Below are positions 1 through 8,034 of a DNA stretch of 64,000 nucleotides, one piece after another; position 1 is the stretch's first letter, and every line of letters starts with the position of its first letter. Both the position numbers and the translations under genes were made by a program. A model generated the notes under the pieces. It saw nothing but the letters and a program-made list of their open reading frames with translations. It searched no databases and was not told the DNA's origin. Origin of the DNA: UBA3263 sp964554665 (GTDB lineage: Bacteria > Bacteroidota > Bacteroidia > Bacteroidales > Muribaculaceae); NCBI GenBank assembly GCA_964554665.1, contig CAZKPP010000004.1, forward strand, positions 9,617-73,616, in the 5' to 3' direction.

Positions 1-1880
1 AGGGTAACGAAGATGTGGCCAATGTCGGTTGCGCCCTGGGCGATGTGAGTGCCGGCGCCTTTCTTATCGGCAGCGGCGGGGCGATAGTTAACCCATGCGC
101 GGAGAGCCACGGGGCGAACCTCGTCGGCCGGGAATGCGAATTCGTGGCCGAAGCCGATAACGCCGTTGGTGCCCACGGTCTTCAGATACTTGCCGAAGAA
201 GAGGTTGCCGGCAGCGAACTTACCGATAGAGCCGATGCCCACGAACTGCGAACGCAGGCGAACCGAGTAGTTGCCGGAGTGCTTCATGTCGGTGCTCTTC
301 TGGGTGAGGGTAACGCTCATGGTCGACGAGCCGTGGTTGCCCGAATCCCAAGCGCCGGATGCGCCCTGCGGCATGGGCATTTCTACCTTGCCGTCGGTGT
401 GCCAGCCTTCGAAGCTGTTGTTGGCAATCTGCGGGAGGTCACCGCGGGTCGAGAAGGTCATTATTTCGCCGAGGAATTCGGTGGGGTTAGCAGCAGTGCC
501 GGAAACTGCACGGAACTTATAGTCAGCGCCGAGTTCCAGGCCGGTGAGAGTGGCATAGAACGACTGACCTTTGGCCAGGGCGGCGCGGGTGGTTGAGCCG
601 CTGACGTAGGTCCAGTTTTCGGCATCGGCGGGGGTATATTGGAATCCGACGGATTCAACGCCATCTTGAGCCACAGTGCCGCTGAGGCGGGCGCTGGTAT
701 AGGTAACGTCGGCTTCGGTAACCGGGGCGGCAACGACGGGAGCCTGCGAAATGCGCAAGGTAATGTTAGCCGATGCGGATTTGCCGCTGTTGTCTACGGC
801 CTCGATGCCGAAGATATACGGGTCGTCGCTGTTGGGAATGGCGTTCATGTAGGCGGCATCGAACACAATCTTAAAGAGTTCGCCGTCGTCAACCATTTCG
901 GCTTCGGCATGAATGCCATAGCCGGCAAGCTGCTGCAGAACGGTTTCGGAAGCGCGCACAAGGTCGATTTCGGTAAAGTCACCGCAGTTTACAAGACCGC
1001 TGAGCACTACCGACTTCAGCGGCGATGCGGAGCACACATAAACCGAGTGGCGGCCAATGGTTCCGGCCTCGCCGGCAATGGGGGCCGACAGGTCGAAGGT
1101 GTAGCCCATAATCGACGGCGGGGGAGTGATGGTAATGGTTTCGCTAACGTCGATCATCGTGTCGTCAACCTCAATGGTAATCCATGCAGCGCCTTCGGTT
1201 TCGTCGCCGGCGGAGGGATTGGCAATAATGTTGAGGATATATTCATGGGCCTGCTCAACGTTGGCAATGGTGCCGCGAACGGTTTTCTGCTCGCCTTCGT
1301 TGGTAAAGGTCATTACGTAGTCGAGCGAGGTTTCGCCTTCGGGCATCATGTAGTAACCCTTGCGGTCGTCTTGGCCGTCGAAGGTCAGTTCGCCGCCTTT
1401 GTGGCTAACGGTGAGGGAGTAGTCGGAAATGAGTTCGTCAACATTTTCGGGATACTTAACCGAAACCACAACGTTGGCAATCTTGCAGTCAACGGTGCAC
1501 GAAATGCTGCCGTTTGCGGGCACGGTTACGGTTTCCTCGCCTTCAAACCAGCGGTCGGCAAAAGAGGCGTAGCTGAGCTTGCCTGCCCAGGCCTTTACGG
1601 TGTAGTCGCCGCTGAGCAGTTTAACGCCGTCGGCCGGAACTTCGCTAATGGAGCTGAACTTGCGCACAACGCCTTCCGACGAATAAATCCAGATTTGGGT
1701 CGAGGCGGCCAGTTCGGCCTCGTTTTCGGCGCGGCTGACAGCAACTATGTTGGAGTTAACGTTAGCGGCAACGTGGAGTGTACCCTCGCCAACCGCAAGA
1801 GTCTGCTCTTCGGAGCAACTCGTCATAGCGCCGGCAACTGCGGCAGCTATACCCAAGAAGGGAAAGAATTTCATTTTCAT
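1..1880 (-). CDS. DUF4493/PCMD surface lipoprotein (3' end outside window)
   Basis: Predicted lipoprotein of unknown ligand. The 626 visible codons start with a lipoprotein signal peptide whose lipobox AMTSC puts the lipidated Cys at residue 22. An N-terminal DUF4493-type beta domain follows (about residues 28-230), then beta-rich and fibronectin-like segments. From about residue 483 (motif NNSFEGWHTDG) it enters a PCMD domain (putative carbohydrate metabolism domain), which runs off the left edge, so the stop is not seen. ATG at 1880 is chosen; a second in-frame ATG two codons later is equally possible. It is the last visible gene of a four-gene minus-strand run, 17 bp after the DUF4493 gene upstream. 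Same architecture as the 797-residue protein at 3233-5626. Function is inferred only from family: secreted, probably carbohydrate related. Confidence 0.85.
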   Translation of the reverse strand, partial: MKMKFFPFLGIAAAVAGAMTSCSEEQTLAVGEGTLHVAANVNSNIVAVSRAENEAELAASTQIWIYSSEGVVRKFSSISEVPADGVKLLSGDYTVKAWAGKLSYASFADRWFEGEETVTVPANGSISCTVDCKIANVVVSVKYPENVDELISDYSLTVSHKGGELTFDGQDDRKGYYMMPEGETSLDYVMTFTNEGEQKTVRGTIANVEQAHEYILNIIANPSAGDETEGAAWITIEVDDTMIDVSETITITPPPSIMGYTFDLSAPIAGEAGTIGRHSVYVCSASPLKSVVLSGLVNCGDFTEIDLVRASETVLQQLAGYGIHAEAEMVDDGELFKIVFDAAYMNAIPNSDDPYIFGIEAVDNSGKSASANITLRISQAPVVAAPVTEADVTYTSARLSGTVAQDGVESVGFQYTPADAENWTYVSGSTTRAALAKGQSFYATLTGLELGADYKFRAVSGTAANPTEFLGEIMTFSTRGDLPQIANNSFEGWHTDGKVEMPMPQGASGAWDSGNHGSSTMSVTLTQKSTDMKHSGNYSVRLRSQFVGIGSIGKFAAGNLFFGKYLKTVGTNGVIGFGHEFAFPADEVRPVALRAWVNYRPAAADKKGAGTHIAQGATDIGHIFVT

Positions 1881-1897
1881 AGGGCTATTGCGGATGG

Positions 1898-3199
1898 TTA
1901 AGGATTAACAATGGTGAATTCGAGGGGGAGAACGTTACCTTCGTTGTCGGTAACGGTCATGATGAACTTAGCGGTGTTGGGGCCGAGCACCTGCAGCAGA
2001 GGCATGAACTCGGTAATGTTGAGCGTCAGCGAGGTTTTGTTTTTCACTTCGTCGCCAACGGGGAAGCCCAGGCCGCTGAGGCCTTCAAAGAACTGCTCAT
2101 CGTTAACGAGCGAGAACTTGTCGGAGAGGCCTACGTTGGTCAGTTCCTCGGGGGTCAGGCCGTCGGTAGAGATAATCTGAACCGACATGTCGGCTATGCC
2201 CTTTTCGGCATTGACAACCACGGTGTACTCACTCAGCTGGGTAGTGGTGTAGGTCTGGTTGTTCTGCAGAGTGCCGCCGAAAGTGATTGCCTTGTCGCTT
2301 ACCGGAGGATTAACCACGGGGTCGTCGGGCCCGGGGCCGGGATCTTCGCCGCCGGAAATGTCGGGCAGCTTGCCGGGGTTATCATCGTCGCCCATAACGT
2401 CTTCTTTGCCGGTGTCGACCGAGCCGTCGAGGTTTTCGTCAACGTAGGAGATGTCGATGCCGATTCCCGAGGGGTCAACGTTGCCGTTGGGCTCTTCGGG
2501 TTTGGGCAGCGAGCCGCTGGTTTCAAAGGTTATGATGCGGTGCTGACCTTTGGCAACGTCGCCAACGGTTTTGCGCTCCGAAATGGGCTGGCCGTTGACG
2601 GTGCCTTCGAATGTTGCAACCAAAGTGCTCGAACCGTCGATAACGGCAAAGTAGCCGGCGCGCGATTCTGCAGGGGTGTATTCCAGGCGGCCTTCGTCGT
2701 TGGCAACAATGGTTACCTTAACGTCGTTGCCGATAACCTTGCGGAGATTGTCGCCGAACTTAACGGTAACCTTCATCGAGGAGAATACGCACTTGATGGG
2801 GTCAACCTCGGTGAGCTCGCCGGCGGTAACGGTGAAGGGAGCCGAGGTACCTACGAAGTAGGGAGCGTCCCACTCGGCTTTGGCAACGTTGTGTGAGCGA
2901 ACGGCAACTGTGTAGTTGCCTGCGGGGAGGTCAACGGTGCCTTTCATGTCGGAATATACGTATGAAGCGTAGGGCACTTCGGAACCTTCGGCCATGAAGT
3001 CGACGATATAGCCAGATATATCGTAGTCGGCACGCGAGCGGGCGTTTTTAACGACTTTTTCGGCGTTGTTTACCTCAACTCCGGGTTTTGCCACCTGCCC
3101 TATGGATGAGGAGTCTGTTCCCATAAACATTTCCTCTTTGGCGCAACCGGCAAGGAGCGTGGCCGCAACCATCAGGGCTAATTGATATTTTGTTTTCAT
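1898..3199 (-). CDS. DUF4493-type lipoprotein without PCMD domain
   Basis: A 433-residue predicted lipoprotein. Signal peptide with lipobox LAGC (Cys19), then a DUF4493-like beta domain (about 35-230) containing the typical stretch 'LPAGNYTVAVRSHN' at about 90-105. An Asp/Gly/Pro-rich linker (about 240-300) leads to a C-terminal beta-sandwich of about 130 residues. Unlike both neighbours it lacks the C-terminal PCMD domain, so it may be a partner or shortened paralogue. It lies 33 bp after the 797-residue paralogue and 17 bp before the gene at the left edge, which suggests co-transcription. No catalytic motif is visible; the function is unknown. Confidence 0.85.
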   Translation of the reverse strand: MKTKYQLALMVAATLLAGCAKEEMFMGTDSSSIGQVAKPGVEVNNAEKVVKNARSRADYDISGYIVDFMAEGSEVPYASYVYSDMKGTVDLPAGNYTVAVRSHNVAKAEWDAPYFVGTSAPFTVTAGELTEVDPIKCVFSSMKVTVKFGDNLRKVIGNDVKVTIVANDEGRLEYTPAESRAGYFAVIDGSSTLVATFEGTVNGQPISERKTVGDVAKGQHRIITFETSGSLPKPEEPNGNVDPSGIGIDISYVDENLDGSVDTGKEDVMGDDDNPGKLPDISGGEDPGPGPDDPVVNPPVSDKAITFGGTLQNNQTYTTTQLSEYTVVVNAEKGIADMSVQIISTDGLTPEELTNVGLSDKFSLVNDEQFFEGLSGLGFPVGDEVKNKTSLTLNITEFMPLLQVLGPNTAKFIMTVTDNEGNVLPLEFTIVNP

Positions 3200-3232
3200 T
3201 ATGTGTGAATAATCGGTTGTTTATTGGAGGGA

Positions 3233-5626
3233 TTAGTAAACGAGGGTAATATCGTCAACATAGAAAGTTGCGCCGGTTGCATGCTGCTTGTGGTCGACAA
3301 ACAAGCCGGTCGACAGTTTGCTGACATCCGACGAACTGAGTGTAGCCTTGTCCGACGAGCGGAACTTCACGCGCAGCTGAGCAGCCTTGGCCGAGTTGCG
3401 GGCATAGGTCAGCGGAATGGTGGTTTCGCTGTAGGAGCCGGCGTTGCCGTAGGTTGCGCTGCCGCCTGCAATAACGTTGCCGGCTGCGTCGAGCACTTCA
3501 ATCTCGGCCAGTGCCTTGTCGCCGCTGTTGAACTCGGTGAACTTATACCAGAACTTCAGGGCCGAGGGACGCGAAGTGAAGTCGGTGCCATAGTTGGCGC
3601 CGCCCGAATAGCTGCCCAGGTAGAGTTCGCCGGCGGTTTGCACTTCGGGCTGTTTATTATAAGGAGTGCCGCCGGTAGCCTTCCAGCCCACGGTGCGGAT
3701 GGCCGCAGCCTTGCCGCTGTGAGAGTCGGAGGTTTCAACCGTAGCTACGTGAATCGAGCGGCCGTCGAGAGAGTTTGCGGCTGAGGTGGTCAGGTCGTTG
3801 AGAGTGGCCCAGGGGGTTGCGGGGATGTAGCTGTCCATGCCGTAGGCGCCGCAGCTGATTGCTTTGGTCGACCATGATTCCATGTCGCCGTTGGCGAGCT
3901 GGGCAGCCTGCTCGGTGGTAACCTCAACTATGTTTGAGGGCATGTTGCCCACTTTGGCGCGAATCTTATAGGCGGTTGCAGCCTTGAGGCCCGACATGCG
4001 GTAGTCGTTGCCATCTTTGGCGGTGGTTGCCTTGCTGAAGTCGGTGCCATTGGTGGAATATTGAAGTTCCACGGGCTGGCCGGCCAGAGCAGACACATAT
4101 TCAACCGATGCGAAGAGCGAAGTTGCGAAAACGTCGTTGGCCTTGATTGTCAGCACCGGGGGTTCGAGCACGGGAATGGTGATTTCCTCGGTGGTCATGC
4201 TGCCGCCGGTGGCCTTGAGCATCAGGGGCGAAGCGGCGTCCTGAGGAATGTTAACCGAAACGGTATAGACCTGCGACGAGCGGGTAGCGGCGTTAACGCT
4301 TGCAATGGTTGTTGGCTTGAAGATGCCGGTATTGGCCATGTACTGGAACTCGACAACATCCTGCAGGGGCGAGGAGCCGTTATATTCCATCGTAACGTCT
4401 ACGGTGGGGCTGTAGTCGTAAACAACGCCGTCGATAGCCTCAAGGGTCAGATTGAGTTTGTTAACCTTCAATCCGAAGCCGGTGGGCTCGGCAACCTTGC
4501 CGTTGTTGTCGGTAACGGTCAGCGAGAACATGTTGGGCGATGCGGTTTCGGCGGTGGCGTCGATGTTTTTGGTAACCTCCGAGAAGTCGAGCAGAGCATA
4601 CTTGGAACCGTTGCGGAAGGTGGTTGCGCCGCGCAGGCCCATAGCTTCGAGGGCCGACAGCTGGCTGAGCGAGGCGGAAGCCAGGTCGATCTGTTCGGGC
4701 CAGCCCTTTTCGGTAATGGCGCCCGAGGTGACCAGCAGCGCGCTCTTGATTGCGCCCTTGGCGGTAACCTTCATGGTGGGCTTAACCGTAAGAGCCGAAC
4801 CTTCGACAACGTCGAGCACCTGGCCGTCTGTTACGCCTTCGAGAGTGATTTCGGGAGCAACGAGCGCCAGAATTTGGTCGGAGATGTCAACGTCAACGTC
4901 TTCTTCGGTCAGGCCGTCGTCGTAGGTAACGGTGATGCCGTCAATGCTGCCGGCGCCGGTTGCAAGGCGCAGGGTTACTTTATAGCGGTGTTGGGCCTGA
5001 GCCTCGAAAGAGTAGGCTTCGGTGGTGCCGCTGACGCCATTGGGCTTGGTAAACGACAGGTCAACGGCAACGTGGCCGGGACGGGTGTAGACGTGGCGCG
5101 TTTCGTCGAGGGCAAACTCGGTGGAGTTATATGCGGTGCGGACCGTAGCCTTGATGTCGGTGAGGTAGTTGGTCAGAGATGCGTCGAATTCGAGGGTAAC
5201 CATGGCTTTCGACGGCTTGGCAATCAGGTCAACTTTGGTTGCCTGACCTTCGGCAACAGAAAAATCGGTTGAGCCGAAAACAGCGGTTTTGCTGAAGCCT
5301 TCTTCTTCGGGGTTGCCGTATGATGCGGTCATGGTGTACTTGCCTACGGTGAACGCCTGACTGGGGTCGAAATCGTCGTAAGCATAAGTGCGCTCCATAG
5401 AGCCGTCGGCCTTGGAGATAGTCAGAGTGAGGTCGTGAACGCTCAGTTCGTCGAACTCTGCTCGAGAGCCTGCGCTCGGCAACCCGACGACGGTAGCGTC
5501 GTAGGACACCGCGGGCATGATGGTACCGGTTCCGTTGCCTTCAAACATGCTTTCTTCGCTACAAGCGGAAAGTATCAGAAGAACTGCGGCTCCGAATCCC
5601 AAACTCGAAAGTTTAAACTTCTTCAT
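3233..5626 (-). CDS. DUF4493/PCMD surface lipoprotein, complete
   Basis: A 797-residue lipoprotein with lipobox LSAC (Cys22). The N-terminal DUF4493 domain spans about 30-240, several Ig/fibronectin-like modules follow (the last, about 490-575, has the Fn3-like phrase 'GLKAATAYKIRAKVG'), and the PCMD domain starts near residue 578 with 'LANGDMESW' and runs to the end. PCMD domains are predicted carbohydrate-binding or carbohydrate-metabolism modules of Bacteroidetes, but the substrate cannot be read from sequence. It is the second gene of the minus-strand run, 33 bp after the gene ending at 5660, with no TAnnTTTG box in that gap, so it probably relies on the promoter near 6911. Confidence 0.88.
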   Translation of the reverse strand: MKKFKLSSLGFGAAVLLILSACSEESMFEGNGTGTIMPAVSYDATVVGLPSAGSRAEFDELSVHDLTLTISKADGSMERTYAYDDFDPSQAFTVGKYTMTASYGNPEEEGFSKTAVFGSTDFSVAEGQATKVDLIAKPSKAMVTLEFDASLTNYLTDIKATVRTAYNSTEFALDETRHVYTRPGHVAVDLSFTKPNGVSGTTEAYSFEAQAQHRYKVTLRLATGAGSIDGITVTYDDGLTEEDVDVDISDQILALVAPEITLEGVTDGQVLDVVEGSALTVKPTMKVTAKGAIKSALLVTSGAITEKGWPEQIDLASASLSQLSALEAMGLRGATTFRNGSKYALLDFSEVTKNIDATAETASPNMFSLTVTDNNGKVAEPTGFGLKVNKLNLTLEAIDGVVYDYSPTVDVTMEYNGSSPLQDVVEFQYMANTGIFKPTTIASVNAATRSSQVYTVSVNIPQDAASPLMLKATGGSMTTEEITIPVLEPPVLTIKANDVFATSLFASVEYVSALAGQPVELQYSTNGTDFSKATTAKDGNDYRMSGLKAATAYKIRAKVGNMPSNIVEVTTEQAAQLANGDMESWSTKAISCGAYGMDSYIPATPWATLNDLTTSAANSLDGRSIHVATVETSDSHSGKAAAIRTVGWKATGGTPYNKQPEVQTAGELYLGSYSGGANYGTDFTSRPSALKFWYKFTEFNSGDKALAEIEVLDAAGNVIAGGSATYGNAGSYSETTIPLTYARNSAKAAQLRVKFRSSDKATLSSSDVSKLSTGLFVDHKQHATGATFYVDDITLVY

Positions 5627-5659
5627 ACTATTGTTGATTGGTTTATAAAAATAATATCT

Positions 5660-6877
5660 TTAATAATGCGCCTTAACGCCATATTTGCTGATTTTGAAAC
5701 CCCTCGACGACTCGCCGACCGGCTGGCCCAGGAGGTTGAAGTACTTAACCGGTTTCTGCCCGGCACTGTGCTCGCGAATAGAGCCGGCCTGCGAGCAGTC
5801 GATATAGTCGGCGAAGTCCACTCGGGTCAGCGGGGTGCCATCCTCGGTGGCTATAGCCTGCAGCGGATAGCCGATAGTGGCGTCGTAGGTAATGTCGGTT
5901 ACGCGCTCCACTTCAATTTCGGGTTCCTCGCCTTCGAGCCAGGCCGAGGTCTGATAGAGGGTTTCGAGGCCCCATTTGTCGACACGCATCTCTTCGCGGT
6001 AGCATTCGGCGGGTTCCACGGAGTTTACAATGTCGTAGGTGGTTGTCATTGCATACGATTCGGTGCCGTCGGGGTCTACGCTCTCGCGGTAGCCGATGCA
6101 GACAATGGCATCTTCCAGACCCTGATAGAGGCCGGTCATAACGCAGTCGAAGTCGGCGCCTTCGCCGTAGGTAACGTTGATGTCGTAGTCGTAGTAGGGC
6201 AAATTGCCGTTGGGGTTCTCAAAGTGGGCCGTGGCGATGCGGTTATTGCCGGTATAGAGGTCGTCGATAGTAACTATCTGACCGTCGGTGCGGTCCCAGA
6301 CGATGTCGGTATATTTCACCGTCGTGGCCCACGAACCGGCGGCATACATCAGTTCGCTGAACTCTATGGAGTTGGGTTTGATGGTGATTTTCTGCGTGGG
6401 GTCGTAGCGTCCCTGAAAGAGCACCGAAACGGTAACTTCGGCCACATCGCCGGCGGGGGTGCGGCGGATGGTGCGCCGGTAGCAGTTGCCCGGATAGGCT
6501 TTGCCTTCGTAGTAGTTGGTTTCAACGTTTGAGGTGATAACGCCGGTGCGTTCATCGTAGGTGCGCTCAAGCAGTCTCACGGCCTTCCACTCATCGCCAA
6601 CGAGTTGCTCGGTGAAGACACGGATCTGCCGACCGTTGGCATAGGTGGTTTGGGTGCGTTGTTTAACGCCGTCGGCATCGATTGTGGTGGTTTCCACAGG
6701 CAACCCTTCGGCATTATATATAATGTAGTTATCGAAGCTGAAAACAAGGCTTTTACCGCTTTCCGACGGCTCGTAGACCGTCTGTTTCTGCGCCCTCCAC
6801 ACCGGCTCGGCGGCGAGGGTAAGAGCGGCCGGCGATGCAGCGCACGCCAGGAGGGTGAATAATAGCCTGGTAAGCAT
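5660..6877 (-). CDS. secreted hypothetical protein, first gene of the DUF4493 run
   Basis: I do not recognise a family. With the start at 6877 the 405-residue product has a clean signal peptide (MLTRLLFTLLACAASPAA...), then a repetitive beta-rich body with many 'TTYD/TYD' phrases that resemble YD-like hairpins. The C-terminus 'YFNLLGQPVGESSRGFKIS' is like the short terminal beta module (Y-x-L-x-G-x-x-V ... G-x-x-I) found at the end of many secreted Bacteroidales proteins. In-frame ATGs also exist at 6901 and 6940. The -7 box at 6911-6918 places transcription start near 6905, which rules out 6940 and leaves 6901 (nearly leaderless, poor signal peptide) or 6877. It heads the run of DUF4493 lipoproteins. 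Confidence 0.7.
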   Translation of the reverse strand: MLTRLLFTLLACAASPAALTLAAEPVWRAQKQTVYEPSESGKSLVFSFDNYIIYNAEGLPVETTTIDADGVKQRTQTTYANGRQIRVFTEQLVGDEWKAVRLLERTYDERTGVITSNVETNYYEGKAYPGNCYRRTIRRTPAGDVAEVTVSVLFQGRYDPTQKITIKPNSIEFSELMYAAGSWATTVKYTDIVWDRTDGQIVTIDDLYTGNNRIATAHFENPNGNLPYYDYDINVTYGEGADFDCVMTGLYQGLEDAIVCIGYRESVDPDGTESYAMTTTYDIVNSVEPAECYREEMRVDKWGLETLYQTSAWLEGEEPEIEVERVTDITYDATIGYPLQAIATEDGTPLTRVDFADYIDCSQAGSIREHSAGQKPVKYFNLLGQPVGESSRGFKISKYGVKAHY

Positions 6878-6910
6878 CAAATGTGAACGATGTTTAAGCA
6901 TAATACGGAG

Positions 6911-6941
6911 CAAAGTTACAAAAATTTTTCGTAACGGCAAC
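6911..6941 (-). promoter_or_regulatory. Bacteroidetes promoter for the DUF4493 run
   Basis: On the minus strand, GTTG (6941-6938, one mismatch to TTTG) is separated by exactly 19 nt from TAACTTTG (6918-6911), a perfect TAnnTTTG -7 element. Predicted start of transcription is near 6905, upstream of the ATGs at 6901 and 6877. Confidence 0.7.
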
Positions 6942-6994
6942 CTTTTTACTCATTTTGTTCCCATTTAAGCTACAAAATTTGACAGTCTGACCTG

Positions 6995-7849
6995 TCAGTT
7001 GCGAAGGCGCCGCCACTCGTCGAGCTCGGCTTCGGTGAGCACCATAGCGAGCACCTGCTCGGGTGTGTGGGTCAGGCCCAGGCAGTCGAGATTGGCGGAT
7101 TTGTCGCGCTTGGCCAGGCGCTGGCCGGCATCGTTGCGCAGCAGCGGAATGTGGGCATACTCAGGTGGCGCAAAGCCCAGCAGTTCAAAAAGATATATCT
7201 GCTGTGCGGCCGACAGCAGCAGGTCTTCGCCGCGAACCACTTCGGTTACTCCCTGCAGGGCATCGTCAACGGTGACGGCTAATTGATATGCCCAGCCGCC
7301 GTCGGCCCGGCGCACAACAAAGTCGCCGCAATCGCGGGCAAGGTTGACGCGCTGCGGCCCGAAGTTGCGGTCGGTGAATGCGATGTCGCGGTCGGGGACC
7401 CACAGGCGCACCGAGTGGCGCCCGGCAGGCATTTCCACCCGACGGGGCATCCCTTCGGGCCGGCAGTTGCCTCCGTAGATTATGCGGCCGTCAGACTGAT
7501 GCGGAGCCGACGACGACATTATGTCGGCGCGCGAACAGGTGCAGCCATAAATCACGCCCTGCTCGGCGAGGCGGTGGAGAGCGTCTTCGTAGAGCGCAAA
7601 GCGTTGGCTCTGATATTCAACGGGGCCGTCCCAGCCGAGGCCGAGCCATTCAAGGTCGGCAAGTATCCGGCGGGCAAACTCGGGGCGCGAGCGCTGGGTG
7701 TCGATGTCTTCGATGCGCACTATCCATTCGCCCCCTTGGCGCCGGGCCGACAGCCACGATTGGGCGGCGGCATAGACGTTGCCCAGGTGCATCCGGCCCG
7801 TGGGCGACGGCGCAAACCTTCCCCTGACTTTCCGGTTCGTCACATTCAT
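6995..7849 (-). CDS. gluQ: glutamyl-Q tRNA(Asp) synthetase
   Basis: Paralogue of the GluRS catalytic core that, in the characterised family, attaches glutamate to queuosine at position 34 of tRNA-Asp. The 284-residue protein has the class I Rossmann start 'RFAPSPTGRMHLGN' with HLGN (21-24) as HIGH-type motif, LAKRD (245-249) as KMSKS-type motif, and a zinc site C103-x-C105 ... Y125 ... C129 as in E. coli GluQ. It lacks the C-terminal anticodon-binding domain of GluRS, as expected for GluQ. The start at 7849 gives the usual short lead before GRFAPSP. A TAATTTTG box ends 4 nt before this ATG, so the mRNA may be leaderless. It is divergent from tRNA-Arg and mnmA. Confidence 0.95.
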   Translation of the reverse strand: MNVTNRKVRGRFAPSPTGRMHLGNVYAAAQSWLSARRQGGEWIVRIEDIDTQRSRPEFARRILADLEWLGLGWDGPVEYQSQRFALYEDALHRLAEQGVIYGCTCSRADIMSSSAPHQSDGRIIYGGNCRPEGMPRRVEMPAGRHSVRLWVPDRDIAFTDRNFGPQRVNLARDCGDFVVRRADGGWAYQLAVTVDDALQGVTEVVRGEDLLLSAAQQIYLFELLGFAPPEYAHIPLLRNDAGQRLAKRDKSANLDCLGLTHTPEQVLAMVLTEAELDEWRRLRN

Positions 7850-7853
7850 TGTG

Positions 7854-7861
7854 CAAAATTA
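7854..7861 (-). promoter_or_regulatory. -7 element of gluQ
   Basis: TAATTTTG on the minus strand (7861-7854), a perfect TAnnTTTG. No good TTTG lies 19-20 nt upstream. The box ends 4 nt before the gluQ ATG. Confidence 0.55.
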
Positions 7862-7909
7862 CAAAAGAATTCTGAATAATTGCTAAAGTTTTATAACAGT
7901 TTTTTAGAA

Positions 7910-7941
7910 TTTGGAAAATTCGGGGAAAGTGGTTAACTTTG
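7910..7941 (+). promoter_or_regulatory. promoter of tRNA-Arg and probably mnmA
   Basis: TTTG (7910-7913), 20-nt spacer, TAACTTTG (7934-7941). Predicted start near 7946, a few bases before the mature tRNA 5' end at 7952. Confidence 0.75.
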
Positions 7942-7951
7942 CGGTCAGTTC

Positions 7952-8023
7952 GGCTCCTTAGTTCAACGGATAGAATAGAGGTTTCCTAAACCTTAGATTG
8001 GGGTTCGATTCCCCAAGGGGCTA
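7952..8023 (+). tRNA. tRNA-Arg (anticodon CCT)
   Basis: Complete 72-nt cloverleaf folded by hand. Acceptor stem 7952-7958 pairs with 8016-8022 (two G-U pairs), discriminator A8023. D stem is GTTC/GAAT (7961-7964 with 7973-7976). Anticodon stem 7978-7982 pairs with 7990-7994 around a 7-nt loop with CCT at 7985-7987. Variable loop is 4 nt. T stem TGGGG/CCCCA surrounds TTCGATT. CCA is not encoded (CCG follows). It reads AGG. The mnmA ATG lies only 11 nt downstream. Confidence 0.95.
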
Positions 8024-8034
8024 CCGATAAAGAA

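Noticed and set aside
639..1901. Long plus-strand open frame of about 420 codons opposite the first lipoprotein gene
   Set aside because: No recognisable protein family, composition dominated by Gly/Val/Asn as expected from the complement of a GC3-rich gene; the minus strand has a lipoprotein signal and DUF4493/PCMD motifs.
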